A stretch of 64,000 nucleotides of DNA from CALEMW01 sp035447065 (lineage in GTDB: Bacteria; Krumholzibacteriota; Krumholzibacteriia; LZORAL124-64-63): the NCBI GenBank assembly GCA_035447065.1, contig DAOTGJ010000016.1, positions 6,766 through 70,765 on the forward strand, written 5' to 3'. Of this stretch, positions 23,883 through 32,137 are shown one piece after another. Every line of letters starts with the position of its first letter. Position 1 is the first letter of the stretch. The translations under genes were made by a program, and so were the position numbers. A model generated the notes under the pieces. The model ran no database searches. It worked only from the letters and a program-made list of their open reading frames with translations, and had not been told where the DNA came from.

Positions 23883-25133
23883 TCAGCGCCGAGGCTCCAG
23901 CAGGGCGTACCAGAGCAGGTCGGTCAAGGGCAGGACCGGGCGATGGTCGCCCGCCGCCAGCAACGCGTCGCGGATCTGCCCCAGGCAGCCGGGGTTGGAC
24001 GTGACCACGAGCTGCGCGCCCGTCGCCGCCAGGTGCGCGGCCTTGCGCCGGCCCATGGCCTGCGACAGCTCCGGATACGCCAGGGCGTAGCCGCCTCCGC
24101 TGCCGCAGCAGACATCCGCTTCCTCGGGTTCCAGCCGCACCAGGCCGGGCACCGCGTCCAGCAGGGCCCGCGGCGCCGCGTGGATGCCACGGCCGTGGAG
24201 GGCGTGGCAGGGGTCGTGGTAGACCACGCGCAGGGACACCTCGCGCCGGAAGCGGGGGGGCGACGCGGCCAGGAGCTCCGCCGCGTCGGCGACGGCGCCG
24301 CCCGCGGGATGATCGCTGCGGACCAGCTCCAGACCGCAGCCGGCGGCCTCCACCACCCAGGGTCCCGCGGGCGTCGGCAGGGCGCGGCGGCGGTCGGCGG
24401 CCGCCTGCGGCCGGCCGGCATGGGCGTCCAGCGCCCCGCAGCACTGATCCGCAACGGGCGTCTCCACCCGCCACCCCAGGGCCGTGAGCAGGTCCGCGGT
24501 GCGGCGCTGAGCGGGACCGAGCAGGCCCCGGTTGGCGCAGCCGGGGAACAGGGTGGCTGGGCCGCGGTCCCGGTCGGGGGACGGCAGGCGGGCGTCGCGA
24601 GGGGTGGCCCGGCCCGTCAGGCCGTCGAGCAAGGCGACGAGAGCCGCGTCGGACGCGGGCGACGCCGGACGGCTGCCCAGCAGACGAGCCGGCGACGCCA
24701 GGGGACCCTGGTCCAGACGGAGGCGCCAGTCCGGACCGGCGAGACCGCGGACCGCTGTCTCGGCCAAGGTCCCGACCCGCCCCAGCAGCGGCATGCGCTC
24801 CGGCGTGATGCGGTGGGCCAGCGGAGCGCCCACGGCGCCGGCGGCGCGTCCCATCGCCTGGGCGGCCTCCAGCAGGTCGGCCGTCACGCCGCTGGGGCAG
24901 GCGGTCTCGCAGGCGCGGCAGCCCAGGCACCGCGCCATGGCGTCGGCCGCGGCCGGCGCCGGCGCGGCGTCGGCGGCCAGAGCATCGCCCAGCAGCAGCA
25001 GGCGCCCCCGGGGCGAATGGGTCTCGTCGCCTGTGGCCAGGTAGGTGGCGCAGTGGGGCAGGCAGAGGCCGCACTGCACGCAGGCGCGCAGCAGGGGCTC
25101 CAGGCGCGAACGCAGGGCATCCCCGCCGGTCAC
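23883..25133 (-). CDS. glcF: Glycolate oxidase iron-sulfur subunit (GlcF-like)
   Basis: 416 residues. Two 4Fe-4S sites at the N-terminus: CVQCGLCLPHCATY (about 18-31) and CLGCRACETACPSG (about 69-82). The C-terminal half has two CCG-type cysteine blocks: FPGCANRG with VADQCCGALDAHAG (about 234) and YHDPCHALHG with ADVCCGSGGGYAL (about 345). This passes electrons from the FAD subunit to the membrane carrier. The GTG start at 25133 overlaps the stop of the GlcD-like gene (GTGA). Third gene of a three-gene operon; the substrate may be glycolate or D-lactate. Confidence 0.9.
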   Translation of the reverse strand: MTGGDALRSRLEPLLRACVQCGLCLPHCATYLATGDETHSPRGRLLLLGDALAADAAPAPAAADAMARCLGCRACETACPSGVTADLLEAAQAMGRAAGAVGAPLAHRITPERMPLLGRVGTLAETAVRGLAGPDWRLRLDQGPLASPARLLGSRPASPASDAALVALLDGLTGRATPRDARLPSPDRDRGPATLFPGCANRGLLGPAQRRTADLLTALGWRVETPVADQCCGALDAHAGRPQAAADRRRALPTPAGPWVVEAAGCGLELVRSDHPAGGAVADAAELLAASPPRFRREVSLRVVYHDPCHALHGRGIHAAPRALLDAVPGLVRLEPEEADVCCGSGGGYALAYPELSQAMGRRKAAHLAATGAQLVVTSNPGCLGQIRDALLAAGDHRPVLPLTDLLWYALLEPRR

Positions 25134-26968
25134 GCGAGGTCCTCCCCCGCGAAGGCGGCTCGGATGCGCTGGAAGACGGCACCCGGCTCCGGGCCCAGGG
25201 CAGGAGGCTCCGGCGCGTTCGGTTCCGACGGCACGCCGCGCGGACGCAGCCCCACGCCCACCGCCCGCACGGGGCCCAGGGCCCCGCCGGCGGCCGACAC
25301 CAGGCGCGGCAGGTCCAGGCCGGCCACGTTCTTCACCACGGGGCGGCCGGCATGGTAGGCGCGGCCGTCCAGGGTCTCCGCGTGGATCTGGAGCACGGCG
25401 TCGCGCAGGGTGCGGTCGCGGGCCAGGGCGTCGGACAAGGGGAGCGTGTCGGCGCCGTCGGCGCAGGGGACGTCCAGACCGGCGCCGGCGGCGGCGGCAC
25501 GCAGCTCGCCCAGGGTGACGTGGGCCGGAGCCGCGGCGTGGAGGCTGGCGCGGTCCACGGTCACGCCCTCGGGCGCGGGCGGCGACGCGGCCAGGCCCGG
25601 GCCGGGGGGCAGGAGCTTGCCCGGATTGCAGAGGCCGCGGGGATCCAGGGCGCGCTTGATTCCGCGCATGAGGTCCAGGGCCACGGGATGGAGCTGGCGC
25701 GCCACCACGTGCAGCTTCTCCACCCCCACGCCGTGCTCGCCGGTCACGGTGCCGTCCAGGGCCAGGGCCGCGGCCATGATGGCGTCGGCGGCGGCGTGGG
25801 CGCGGGCGGTCGAGCCGGGATCGCGGGCGTCGTACATCACCCCCGGGTGGAGGTTGCCGTCGCCGGCATGCAGGGCGGTGGCGATGCGCACGCCGTGGGC
25901 GCGGCCGGCCTCCCCCACCGCGCGCACCATGGCGGGCAGGCGGCCCACGGGCACGGCCACGTCCATGGTCACATAGTTGGGCGAGAGACGCCCCACGGCG
26001 CCGAAGGCGCGCTTGCGGCAGCGCCAGAGGGCCAGGCGTTCGGCCTCGTCGCGGGCGGGGATCACCTCGGCGCCGGCGGCGCGCAGGAGCGCGGCGGCGC
26101 GGTCGGCGTCGCGGCGCACGGCGGCGTCCGTGCCCGAGAATTCCACGATGAGGGCCGCGGCGGCATCGGTGCGGAAGCCGAAGGCGAAGGCCTCCTCCAC
26201 GAGCTGCAGCATGGCGCCGTCCACGGCCTCCAGGGCGGCGGGGAGCAGGCCGTCGCCCAGCAGGGTCAGCACGCCGTCGGCGGCGGCCTCCAGGCTGGAC
26301 AGGTAGACCAGCAGGGTGGCGTGGTCGGGTTCGCGGGGGGTGACGGTCAGCTCCGCGGCGGTGATCAGACCCAGGGTGCCCTCGCTGCCCACCAGCAGGG
26401 GGGTGAGATCCCAACCGTCGCCGCGGCTGTCCCAGGTGTTCCCCTGCGGGTCGATCCAGCGCAGGGCGCGCACGTGCCGCACGGTGGTGCCCACCTTGAG
26501 GCAGTGGGGGCCGCCGGCGTTCTCGGCGATGTTGCCGCCCAGGGTGGAGACCTCCTGGCTGCTGGGATCGGGGGCGAACGCGCCGCCGCGGCGGGCCAGG
26601 GCGCGGTCCAGGGAGGCGTTGGGAACGCCCGCGCCGGCGCGGACCCAGGGGCGGGCGGGGTCGTCGGCGCCCTCCAGCTCCAGGAGGCGGGCGCCGGAGA
26701 CGACCACGGCGCCCTCCTGGGGCAACGCGCCGCCCGAGAGGCCGGAGCCGGCGCCACGGGCGGTGAAGGGCACGCCGTGGCGCGCGCAGAGGGCCACCAC
26801 GGCGGCGGCCTGCGCGTGGGTGCGCGGCAGGGCCACGGCCAGGGGGCGGCCCAGTTCCAGGTGGGAGGCGTCGCGGGCGTAGACGCGGCGGGCGGCGGGG
26901 TCGGCCAGGCAGCCGTCGGGGCCGAGCAGAGCCCGCAGCCCAGCCACCAGGGCGGCGCCGTCAGCCAT
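25130..26968 (-). CDS. glcD: FAD-linked oxidase: GlcD-like subunit fused to a GlcE C-terminal segment
   Basis: 612 residues. Residues 1-475 are a full FAD-binding type-4/GlcD subunit: AVALPRTHAQAAAVVALC, FTARGAGSGLSGGALP, DPSSQEVSTLGGNIAENAGG, LVGSEGTLGLITAAEL, HAGDGNLHPGVMYD, VTGEHGVGVEKL and a C-terminal KRALDPRGLCNPGKLLPP. Residues 490-612 are an added piece whose PVVKNVAGLDLPRLVSAAGG closely resembles the VMKNVAGYDLSRLM block of GlcE, but GlcE's own N-terminal FAD motifs are missing. No separate glcE is seen. The fusion probably replaces GlcE. ATG 26968 overlaps the upstream gene stop by 8 bases. Confidence 0.9.
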   Translation of the reverse strand: MADGAALVAGLRALLGPDGCLADPAARRVYARDASHLELGRPLAVALPRTHAQAAAVVALCARHGVPFTARGAGSGLSGGALPQEGAVVVSGARLLELEGADDPARPWVRAGAGVPNASLDRALARRGGAFAPDPSSQEVSTLGGNIAENAGGPHCLKVGTTVRHVRALRWIDPQGNTWDSRGDGWDLTPLLVGSEGTLGLITAAELTVTPREPDHATLLVYLSSLEAAADGVLTLLGDGLLPAALEAVDGAMLQLVEEAFAFGFRTDAAAALIVEFSGTDAAVRRDADRAAALLRAAGAEVIPARDEAERLALWRCRKRAFGAVGRLSPNYVTMDVAVPVGRLPAMVRAVGEAGRAHGVRIATALHAGDGNLHPGVMYDARDPGSTARAHAAADAIMAAALALDGTVTGEHGVGVEKLHVVARQLHPVALDLMRGIKRALDPRGLCNPGKLLPPGPGLAASPPAPEGVTVDRASLHAAAPAHVTLGELRAAAAGAGLDVPCADGADTLPLSDALARDRTLRDAVLQIHAETLDGRAYHAGRPVVKNVAGLDLPRLVSAAGGALGPVRAVGVGLRPRGVPSEPNAPEPPALGPEPGAVFQRIRAAFAGEDLA

Positions 26969-28142
26969 GATTCAGGTCCGCGGCCAGGGCCTGCAGCGCC
27001 AGGGCCAGGGCCGGGTCCTTGGAGGCCAGATGGGCCCAGGCGACAGGACCCTCGCCGGCGGCCATCAGGGCCGCGGCGCCCTCAACGTCGGCCGTGGCCG
27101 TGGGCCCCGCGAGGAAGGCGCCGAGCAGGCGGCCACCCTCCCGCTCCGCCACGAGCTTGGCGCAGGAGCCGTCGCGTTCGCCCAGGGCGGCGGCCACGTC
27201 CCAACCGCGGGCGGCGGCCTCCTCCGCGTCCAGTCCCACCGCGGCGGCCTGCAGGGGCTCCGGCAAATGCCGCGGCAGGTGGTCCCAGGCCGGCGGCGGC
27301 GCGGGTTCCCCGACGGCGGCGGCCACGGCCGCGCGTCCCTCGGCCCGCGCCGTGCGCTCGGTGGTGGGCGTGCCGGTCAGTCCGCCCACGGCCCAGAGGC
27401 CCGGCACGGCGGTCAGGCCGCAGGGATCGGTCTGCAAGCGGCCGCGGCGGTCGCGGACGACCGGCAGGCCGTCCAGGCCCAGATCCTCCGAGGCGGCGCG
27501 GCGGCCCACGGCCAGCATAGCGCAGGCGGCGGCGAGCTCCACGGCGACGCTGCCGGGGCCCCGCAGCGTGGCCGCCACGCCCGGGCCGTCGGCCCGCAGC
27601 GAGACCAGACGGGTGCGCGGGCGCACGTCCACCTCCCGCACCTGCAGGCGACGCGTCAGGTGGGCGGCCAGATCGGCGTCCAGACCGGGCAGCAGGCGAG
27701 CGGTGCGGCAGGCCAGGATCACGCGGGCGCCGGCCTCGCGCCAGCGCAGGGCGGCGGCCACGCCGGCCGGTCCGCCGCCGGCCACCAGCACGGTGGGCGG
27801 CACCGGCGTCGGAACGGGCGCGTCGGCGGCCAACAGGCCGGGCAAGGCGTCCGGGACGTCGTTGGGCCGGTGGGGACGGTCGCCCGCGGCCAGGATCACG
27901 TGGGCGGCGCGCCAACGGCGGCGGACGCCGTCGGCCTGCTCCCCCGTCACGACGCCGGGCCCGTCCAGGCGTCCGTGGGCCGCCGCGACGGACACCCCGG
28001 GCAGGGGCAGGCGATGGATCGGGTGCCGGGGGTCGCGCTCCAGCAGCACGACGTCCAGGCCGCGGTTCGCGGCCTCGGCGGCGGCGGCGAGTCCGGCGGG
28101 GCCGGCGCCGATCACCAGGATGTCGCAGCGGTGCTCGATCAC
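26961..28142 (-). CDS. FAD/NAD(P)-dependent oxidoreductase lacking the redox disulfide
   Basis: 393 residues of the pyridine-nucleotide oxidoreductase fold. FAD site CDILVIGAGPAGLAAAAEAA (about 6-25), NAD(P) site TVLVAGGGPAGVAAALRW (about 121-138), second FAD motif GLWAVGGLTGTPTTER (about 253), and a C-terminal domain like the dihydrolipoamide dehydrogenase interface (CAKLVAEREGGRLLGAFLAG). The CxxxxC redox motif of lipoamide dehydrogenases is absent, and the N-terminal FAD domain is short, so it may act as an NAD(P)H:acceptor reductase. The GTG start at 28142 has GAGGAG 5 bases upstream. It heads the GlcD/GlcF operon, hinting at a link between NAD(P)H and the alpha-hydroxy-acid oxidase. Confidence 0.82.
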   Translation of the reverse strand: MIEHRCDILVIGAGPAGLAAAAEAANRGLDVVLLERDPRHPIHRLPLPGVSVAAAHGRLDGPGVVTGEQADGVRRRWRAAHVILAAGDRPHRPNDVPDALPGLLAADAPVPTPVPPTVLVAGGGPAGVAAALRWREAGARVILACRTARLLPGLDADLAAHLTRRLQVREVDVRPRTRLVSLRADGPGVAATLRGPGSVAVELAAACAMLAVGRRAASEDLGLDGLPVVRDRRGRLQTDPCGLTAVPGLWAVGGLTGTPTTERTARAEGRAAVAAAVGEPAPPPAWDHLPRHLPEPLQAAAVGLDAEEAAARGWDVAAALGERDGSCAKLVAEREGGRLLGAFLAGPTATADVEGAAALMAAGEGPVAWAHLASKDPALALALQALAADLNHG

Positions 28143-28231
28143 GGGGTCTCCTCGGGTGGGCGTCGGACGGCGTCGTGACGATCTTCGCGGCATCATAGGC
28201 GCCGCCGCGGCGGGGCGCCAGTCCCGCGCGG

Positions 28232-28260
28232 TTGACGCCGGGGGGCGGAAGGGGCATCGT
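28232..28260 (+). promoter_or_regulatory. Possible promoter of the MFS transporter
   Basis: TTGACG (28232-28237), 17 bases, CATCGT (28255-28260), 50 bases before the start codon. The -10 is imperfect. Confidence 0.4.
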
Positions 28261-28309
28261 CCCGGGATCGCCGCCGCCCGACGGCGCCATCTTCAACCGG
28301 AGGCCCGCC

Positions 28310-29605
28310 ATGGTCCACGCCGCCTCGCGCAGCTACCGCTTCACGGTGCTGCTGTTCGCCAGCCTGCTCACCTTCGGCAGCTACTTCGCCTACGACATCA
28401 TCGGCGCCCTGGCGCCCTCGCTGGTGGACGACCTGGGCGCCGGCCGCGGCACCATCGGCTCCTTCTACACGGCGTACAGCGTGGCGGCCATCCTGGCGGT
28501 GTTCGGCGGCGGATTCCTGATCGACCGCCTGGGCACGCGACGCTCCAGCATGCTCTTCTCGCTGCTGGTGCTGGCCGGCGCGGTGGTGGTGGCGTCGGCC
28601 AAGAGCATCCCCATGGTCATGGCCGGCCGCTTCCTCTTCGGCGCGGGGGCCGAGCCCCTGGTGGTGGCCCAGAGCGCGATCCTGGCGCGGTGGTTCAAGA
28701 ACAAGGAGATGGCCCTGGCCTTCGGCTTGGCCCTGACGGTGTCGCGGCTGGGCACGCTGTTCGCGTTCAACACCGGCGAGCTCATCGCCGAGATCTACGG
28801 CGGCTACCACGCCGGCCTGTGGGCCGCGGTGCTGTTCTGCGGCATCTCCCTGGCGGGCAACGCGGTGTACGTGGTGCTGGACCGCAAGGGCGAGCGCGAG
28901 CTGCCGGACCTGCAGGAGTCCGGCTCCGAGGACAAGATCACCTTCGGCGACATCGCCAAGCTCAAACCCAGCTTCTGGTACGTGACCATGCTGTGCGTGC
29001 TGTTCTACTCGGCGGTGTTCCCGTTCACGGCCCTGAGCACGGACTTCTTCGTGGACAAGTGGGGCGTGGCGCGCGTGGCGGAGACCAGCGGCGGCTTCCT
29101 GACCCGCGTGTTCTCCAGCTTCCTGCACATGTTCGAGACGGCGGGCGGGCTGTCCAGCATCATCATCTTCGCGTCGATGATCTTCGCGCCCTTCGCCGGG
29201 CACCTTGTGGACCGCGTGGGCAAGCGCGCCACGCTCATGGTGTGGGGCTCGCTGCTGATGATCCCCGCCTACCTGCTGCTGGGCCTGACCGACCTCTACC
29301 CCGTGGGGCCGCTGATCCTGCTGGGCGCCGCGTTCGTGCTGGTGCCGGCGGCCATGTGGCCGGCCATCCCCCTGGTGGTGAAGGACGAGCACACGGGAAC
29401 CGCCTTCGGGCTCTGCACCGCGGTGCAGAACATCGGTCTGGCCCTCTTCCCCTGGCTCAACGGCCTGCTGCGCGACGCCACGGAGGACTACACCGCCAGC
29501 ATGCTCATGTTCGCGGGCCTGGGCGTGCTGGGCGTGGTGTTCGCGGTGCTGCTCAAGCGTTCGGACCGCGACGTGGGCGGCGCCCTGGAGCGTGGAAGCG
29601 CCTGA
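28310..29605 (+). CDS. Major facilitator superfamily transporter
   Basis: 431 residues with about twelve membrane helices and a central cytosolic loop (about 195-225, ERELPDLQESGSEDKITF). The A-motif between helices 2 and 3 is GGGFLIDRLGTRRSSML (about 64-80), and its repeat in the second half is AGHLVDRVGKRATLM. Sequence character resembles the nitrate/nitrite and oxalate:formate-like branches, but the substrate cannot be fixed. Placed between the glycolate-oxidase-like operon (divergent) and etfBA, it could import an organic acid oxidised by them; this is speculation. ATG 28310 has CCGGAGG upstream. Confidence 0.88.
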   Translation: MVHAASRSYRFTVLLFASLLTFGSYFAYDIIGALAPSLVDDLGAGRGTIGSFYTAYSVAAILAVFGGGFLIDRLGTRRSSMLFSLLVLAGAVVVASAKSIPMVMAGRFLFGAGAEPLVVAQSAILARWFKNKEMALAFGLALTVSRLGTLFAFNTGELIAEIYGGYHAGLWAAVLFCGISLAGNAVYVVLDRKGERELPDLQESGSEDKITFGDIAKLKPSFWYVTMLCVLFYSAVFPFTALSTDFFVDKWGVARVAETSGGFLTRVFSSFLHMFETAGGLSSIIIFASMIFAPFAGHLVDRVGKRATLMVWGSLLMIPAYLLLGLTDLYPVGPLILLGAAFVLVPAAMWPAIPLVVKDEHTGTAFGLCTAVQNIGLALFPWLNGLLRDATEDYTASMLMFAGLGVLGVVFAVLLKRSDRDVGGALERGSA

Positions 29606-29629
29606 CCGCGCGCCGCGCCGGGGCCGGCA

Positions 29630-29658
29630 TTGACTGCCGGGCGGGTCCTTGATTATGT
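29630..29658 (+). promoter_or_regulatory. Predicted promoter of etfBA
   Basis: TTGACT (29630-29635), 17 bases, TTATGT (29653-29658), about 90 bases before etfB. Confidence 0.6.
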
Positions 29659-29746
29659 TGGCACGCAACTGCGAAAACGTTTCGCGGGCCGCTGCGGTCC
29701 GCCATTCCCGCCGCACTGCGACGTTCAACCGAGAGGCAGGAGGATC

Positions 29747-30529
29747 ATGAAGATTGCCGTCTGCGTGAAACAGGTGCCCGATTCGGAGACCCGGATCAAC
29801 CTGTCGAGCCCCGCGCCGGAGCTGGACCGGTCCGGCTTCACCCGGGTGCTCAACCCCTACGACGCCTTCGCCGTGGAAGAGGCCGTGCGCATCAAGGAAC
29901 GGCTGGGCGACGGCTGCGAGGTGACGGCCATCACCATCGGCGGCGATCAGGTCCTGGAGACCCTCAAGAAGGACTGCCTGGCCGTGGGCTGCGACAAGGC
30001 CATCCGCGTCAACGAGCCCGCCCTGGCCGCGGCCGAGCCCATGCAGATCGCCAAGGTCCTGGCGGCGGTGCTCAAGCGCGACGGCTACGACCTGATCCTC
30101 ACCGGCAAGCAGGCCATCGACGACGACAGCGCCCAGGTGGGCCCCATGCTGGCCGAGTACCTGGACTGCGCCCAGGCCTGCGTGGTGACCGCTCTGGAGC
30201 TGGGCGACGGCACCTTCACGGCCACGCGCGAGATCGAGGGCGGCGCCGAGGTGGTGGCGGGCTCCCTGCCCGCGGTGATCACCTGCCAGAAGGGCCTGAA
30301 CGAGCCCCGCCTGCCCAGCCTGCCCAACATCATGAAGGCCGGCATGAAGCCCCAGGAGACCCTGACCTGCGCCGACCTGGGCCTGGAGGTCCCGGCGGCC
30401 CTGTCCACCGTGGCCGCCTACGTGCCGCCCGCGCCGCGGGACGCCTGCACGCTGGTGCAGAACGACGATCCCGCCGCCGCCGCCAAGGAGCTCGTGCGCC
30501 TGCTGCGCGAAGAAGCCAAGGTCATCTGA
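29747..30529 (+). CDS. etfB: Electron transfer flavoprotein, beta subunit
   Basis: 260 residues. MKIAVCVKQVPDSETRINL and RVLNPYDAFAVEEAVRIKE are classic EtfB sequences. LILTGKQAIDDDSAQVGPML is the AMP/FAD-binding region, and LPAVITCQKGLNEPRLPSLP is the EtfB signature. The subunit pairs with EtfA to carry electrons from flavin dehydrogenases, such as acyl-CoA dehydrogenases, to the quinone pool. It has an ideal AGGAGG site and is followed after 12 bases by etfA. The plausible membrane acceptor is the Fe-S oxidoreductase at 38064-40067. Confidence 0.97.
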   Translation: MKIAVCVKQVPDSETRINLSSPAPELDRSGFTRVLNPYDAFAVEEAVRIKERLGDGCEVTAITIGGDQVLETLKKDCLAVGCDKAIRVNEPALAAAEPMQIAKVLAAVLKRDGYDLILTGKQAIDDDSAQVGPMLAEYLDCAQACVVTALELGDGTFTATREIEGGAEVVAGSLPAVITCQKGLNEPRLPSLPNIMKAGMKPQETLTCADLGLEVPAALSTVAAYVPPAPRDACTLVQNDDPAAAAKELVRLLREEAKVI

Positions 30530-30541
30530 GGAGGAACCGAC

Positions 30542-31504
30542 ATGCCGAACATCGCAGTCTTCATCGAGCAGCGGGACGGGGCGGTCAAGAAGGTCGCCTG
30601 GCAGATGATCAGCAAGGCCCGCGCGCTCTGCGACGCCGCCGGCGGCGAGGTCTGGGCCGTGCTGCTGGGCGAGGCCGACGCCGCCCCCGCCGGCGCCCAC
30701 GGCGCCCACAAGGTCTTCCAGGCCAAGGGCGACGCCTTCGCCGCCTACAACAGCGAGGGCTGGAGCCGCGCCCTGGCCGCCTTCTGCACCGCGAACTCGC
30801 CCGACCTGCTGCTGCTGGGCGCCACCGCCATGGGCAAGGACCTGGCCCCGCGCCTGGCCGCCCGCCTGGACGCCGCCTGCGTCAGCGACAGCGTGGACCT
30901 GAGCTGGGACGGCGGCTTCGTGATCCGCCGCCCCATGTTCGCCGGCAAGTGCTACGCCGACGTGAAGGTGGCCTCGGCCACCGCCGTGGTGGGCGTGCGG
31001 CCCAACGCCTTCGCCCTCAACGCCGGCGACGGCGCCGCGGCGGCCGTGGAGGCCTTCGACCCCGGCCTGGACGGCTTCACGCCCAAGGCCTCCGTGGTGG
31101 AGACCAAGCAGGCCGGCGGCAAGACCGTGGAGCTGACCGAGGCGGAGATCGTGGTCTCGGGCGGCCGCGGCCTGAAGGAAGCCGACAACTACCAGCTCAT
31201 CCGCGACCTGGCCCAGACCATGGGCGCCGCGGCCGGCGCCAGCCGCGCCATCGTGGACGCGGGCTGGGTGCCCCACAGCCACCAGGTGGGCCAGACGGGC
31301 AAGACCGTCAGCCCCAACCTGTACGTGGCCATCGGCATCAGCGGAGCCATCCAGCACCTGGCGGGCATGAGCTCCTCCAAGTGCATCGTGGCCATCAACA
31401 AGGACCCCAACGCCCCCATCTTCAAGGCGGCGGACTACGGCATCGTGGCCGACCTGTTCGACGTGGTGGGGCCCTTCCGCGAGGCCTTGGCGGCCCTGGA
31501 CTGA
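30542..31504 (+). CDS. etfA: Electron transfer flavoprotein, alpha subunit
   Basis: 320 residues. The N-terminal domain begins NIAVFIEQRDGAVKKVAWQM. The C-terminal FAD domain has VVSGGRGLKEADNYQLI (about 203-219), DAGWVPHSHQVGQTGKTVSP (about 239-258), LYVAIGISGAIQHLAGM and the closing INKDPNAPIFKAADYGIV, all diagnostic for EtfA. It forms the heterodimer with EtfB. AGGAGG lies before ATG 30542. A strong hairpin follows 23 bases past the stop and separates this operon from sixA. Confidence 0.97.
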   Translation: MPNIAVFIEQRDGAVKKVAWQMISKARALCDAAGGEVWAVLLGEADAAPAGAHGAHKVFQAKGDAFAAYNSEGWSRALAAFCTANSPDLLLLGATAMGKDLAPRLAARLDAACVSDSVDLSWDGGFVIRRPMFAGKCYADVKVASATAVVGVRPNAFALNAGDGAAAAVEAFDPGLDGFTPKASVVETKQAGGKTVELTEAEIVVSGGRGLKEADNYQLIRDLAQTMGAAAGASRAIVDAGWVPHSHQVGQTGKTVSPNLYVAIGISGAIQHLAGMSSSKCIVAINKDPNAPIFKAADYGIVADLFDVVGPFREALAALD

Positions 31505-31525
31505 GGCCGGCTCGACCCTGCCACC

Positions 31526-31559
31526 CGACGGGGCGGAGCGCGTGCGTTCCGCCCCGTCG
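31526..31559 (+). terminator. Terminator of etfBA
   Basis: A 12-bp stem CGACGGGGCGGA/TCCGCCCCGTCG with a 10-base loop, followed by CTTTCAT. Confidence 0.75.
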
Positions 31560-31599
31560 CTTTCATCCCGGATTCACATTTTCGGTGTATCATGGTGGG

Positions 31600-32136
31600 A
31601 TGAACGCCCCCCTGAGACTGCTGATCCTCCGCCACGGGAAGGCCGAGCCTCACCGCTCCCCCGACTTCCTGCGCGGCCTCATGCCCAAGGGCGTGCGCCG
31701 CACCCAGGACGTGGCGGCCCGCGCCGCGGAGCTGGGTCTCTGGCCCGAGCGCGTGGTCACCAGCCCCGCCCCGCGGGCCCTGGACACCGCCGCCGTGGCC
31801 GCGGAGATGCTGGACCTGGATCCCGGCCTCCTGCGCCGCGACCCGGACCTCTACGACTGCTGGGCCCCCCCTGCCCTCTGGAACGTGGTGCGCCGCCACG
31901 GCGGCAGCGTGCGCACGCTGCTGCTCTGCGGCCACAACCCCGGCCTGAGCGAGCTGGCCGCCTGGCTCTGCCCCGACGTGCGCACCGCCCTGCCCAAGAG
32001 CTCCCTGACCGTGCTGGAGTGGGACGTGGACGGCTGGGACGCGGTGCGTCCCGGACGCGCCCGCCTGCGCCACTTCCTCCGCCCCCACAAGGGCGGAGTC
32101 CTGGACCTGGGCGCCGCCGCGCCCGCCGAGGAGTGA
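31600..32136 (+). CDS. sixA: SixA-like histidine phosphatase
   Basis: 178 residues. The catalytic RHG is in LLILRHGKAEPH (about 8-19). The second Arg lies in VVTSPAPRALDTAA, and the second histidine in LLLCGHNPGLSELAAW (about 108-123). SixA enzymes act on phosphohistidine, for instance in phosphorelay or PTS proteins. The gene stops one base before ppk1, so it belongs to the polyphosphate operon. A TATCAT hexamer lies 6 bases before the ATG and no good ribosome site is visible, so the transcript may be leaderless. Confidence 0.88.
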   Translation: MNAPLRLLILRHGKAEPHRSPDFLRGLMPKGVRRTQDVAARAAELGLWPERVVTSPAPRALDTAAVAAEMLDLDPGLLRRDPDLYDCWAPPALWNVVRRHGGSVRTLLLCGHNPGLSELAAWLCPDVRTALPKSSLTVLEWDVDGWDAVRPGRARLRHFLRPHKGGVLDLGAAAPAEE

Positions 32137-32137
32137 C

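Noticed and set aside
28193..31357. A 1054-codon minus-strand open frame over the MFS and etf genes
   Set aside because: His/Gln/Gly-rich antisense product with no motifs, opposite three clear genes.
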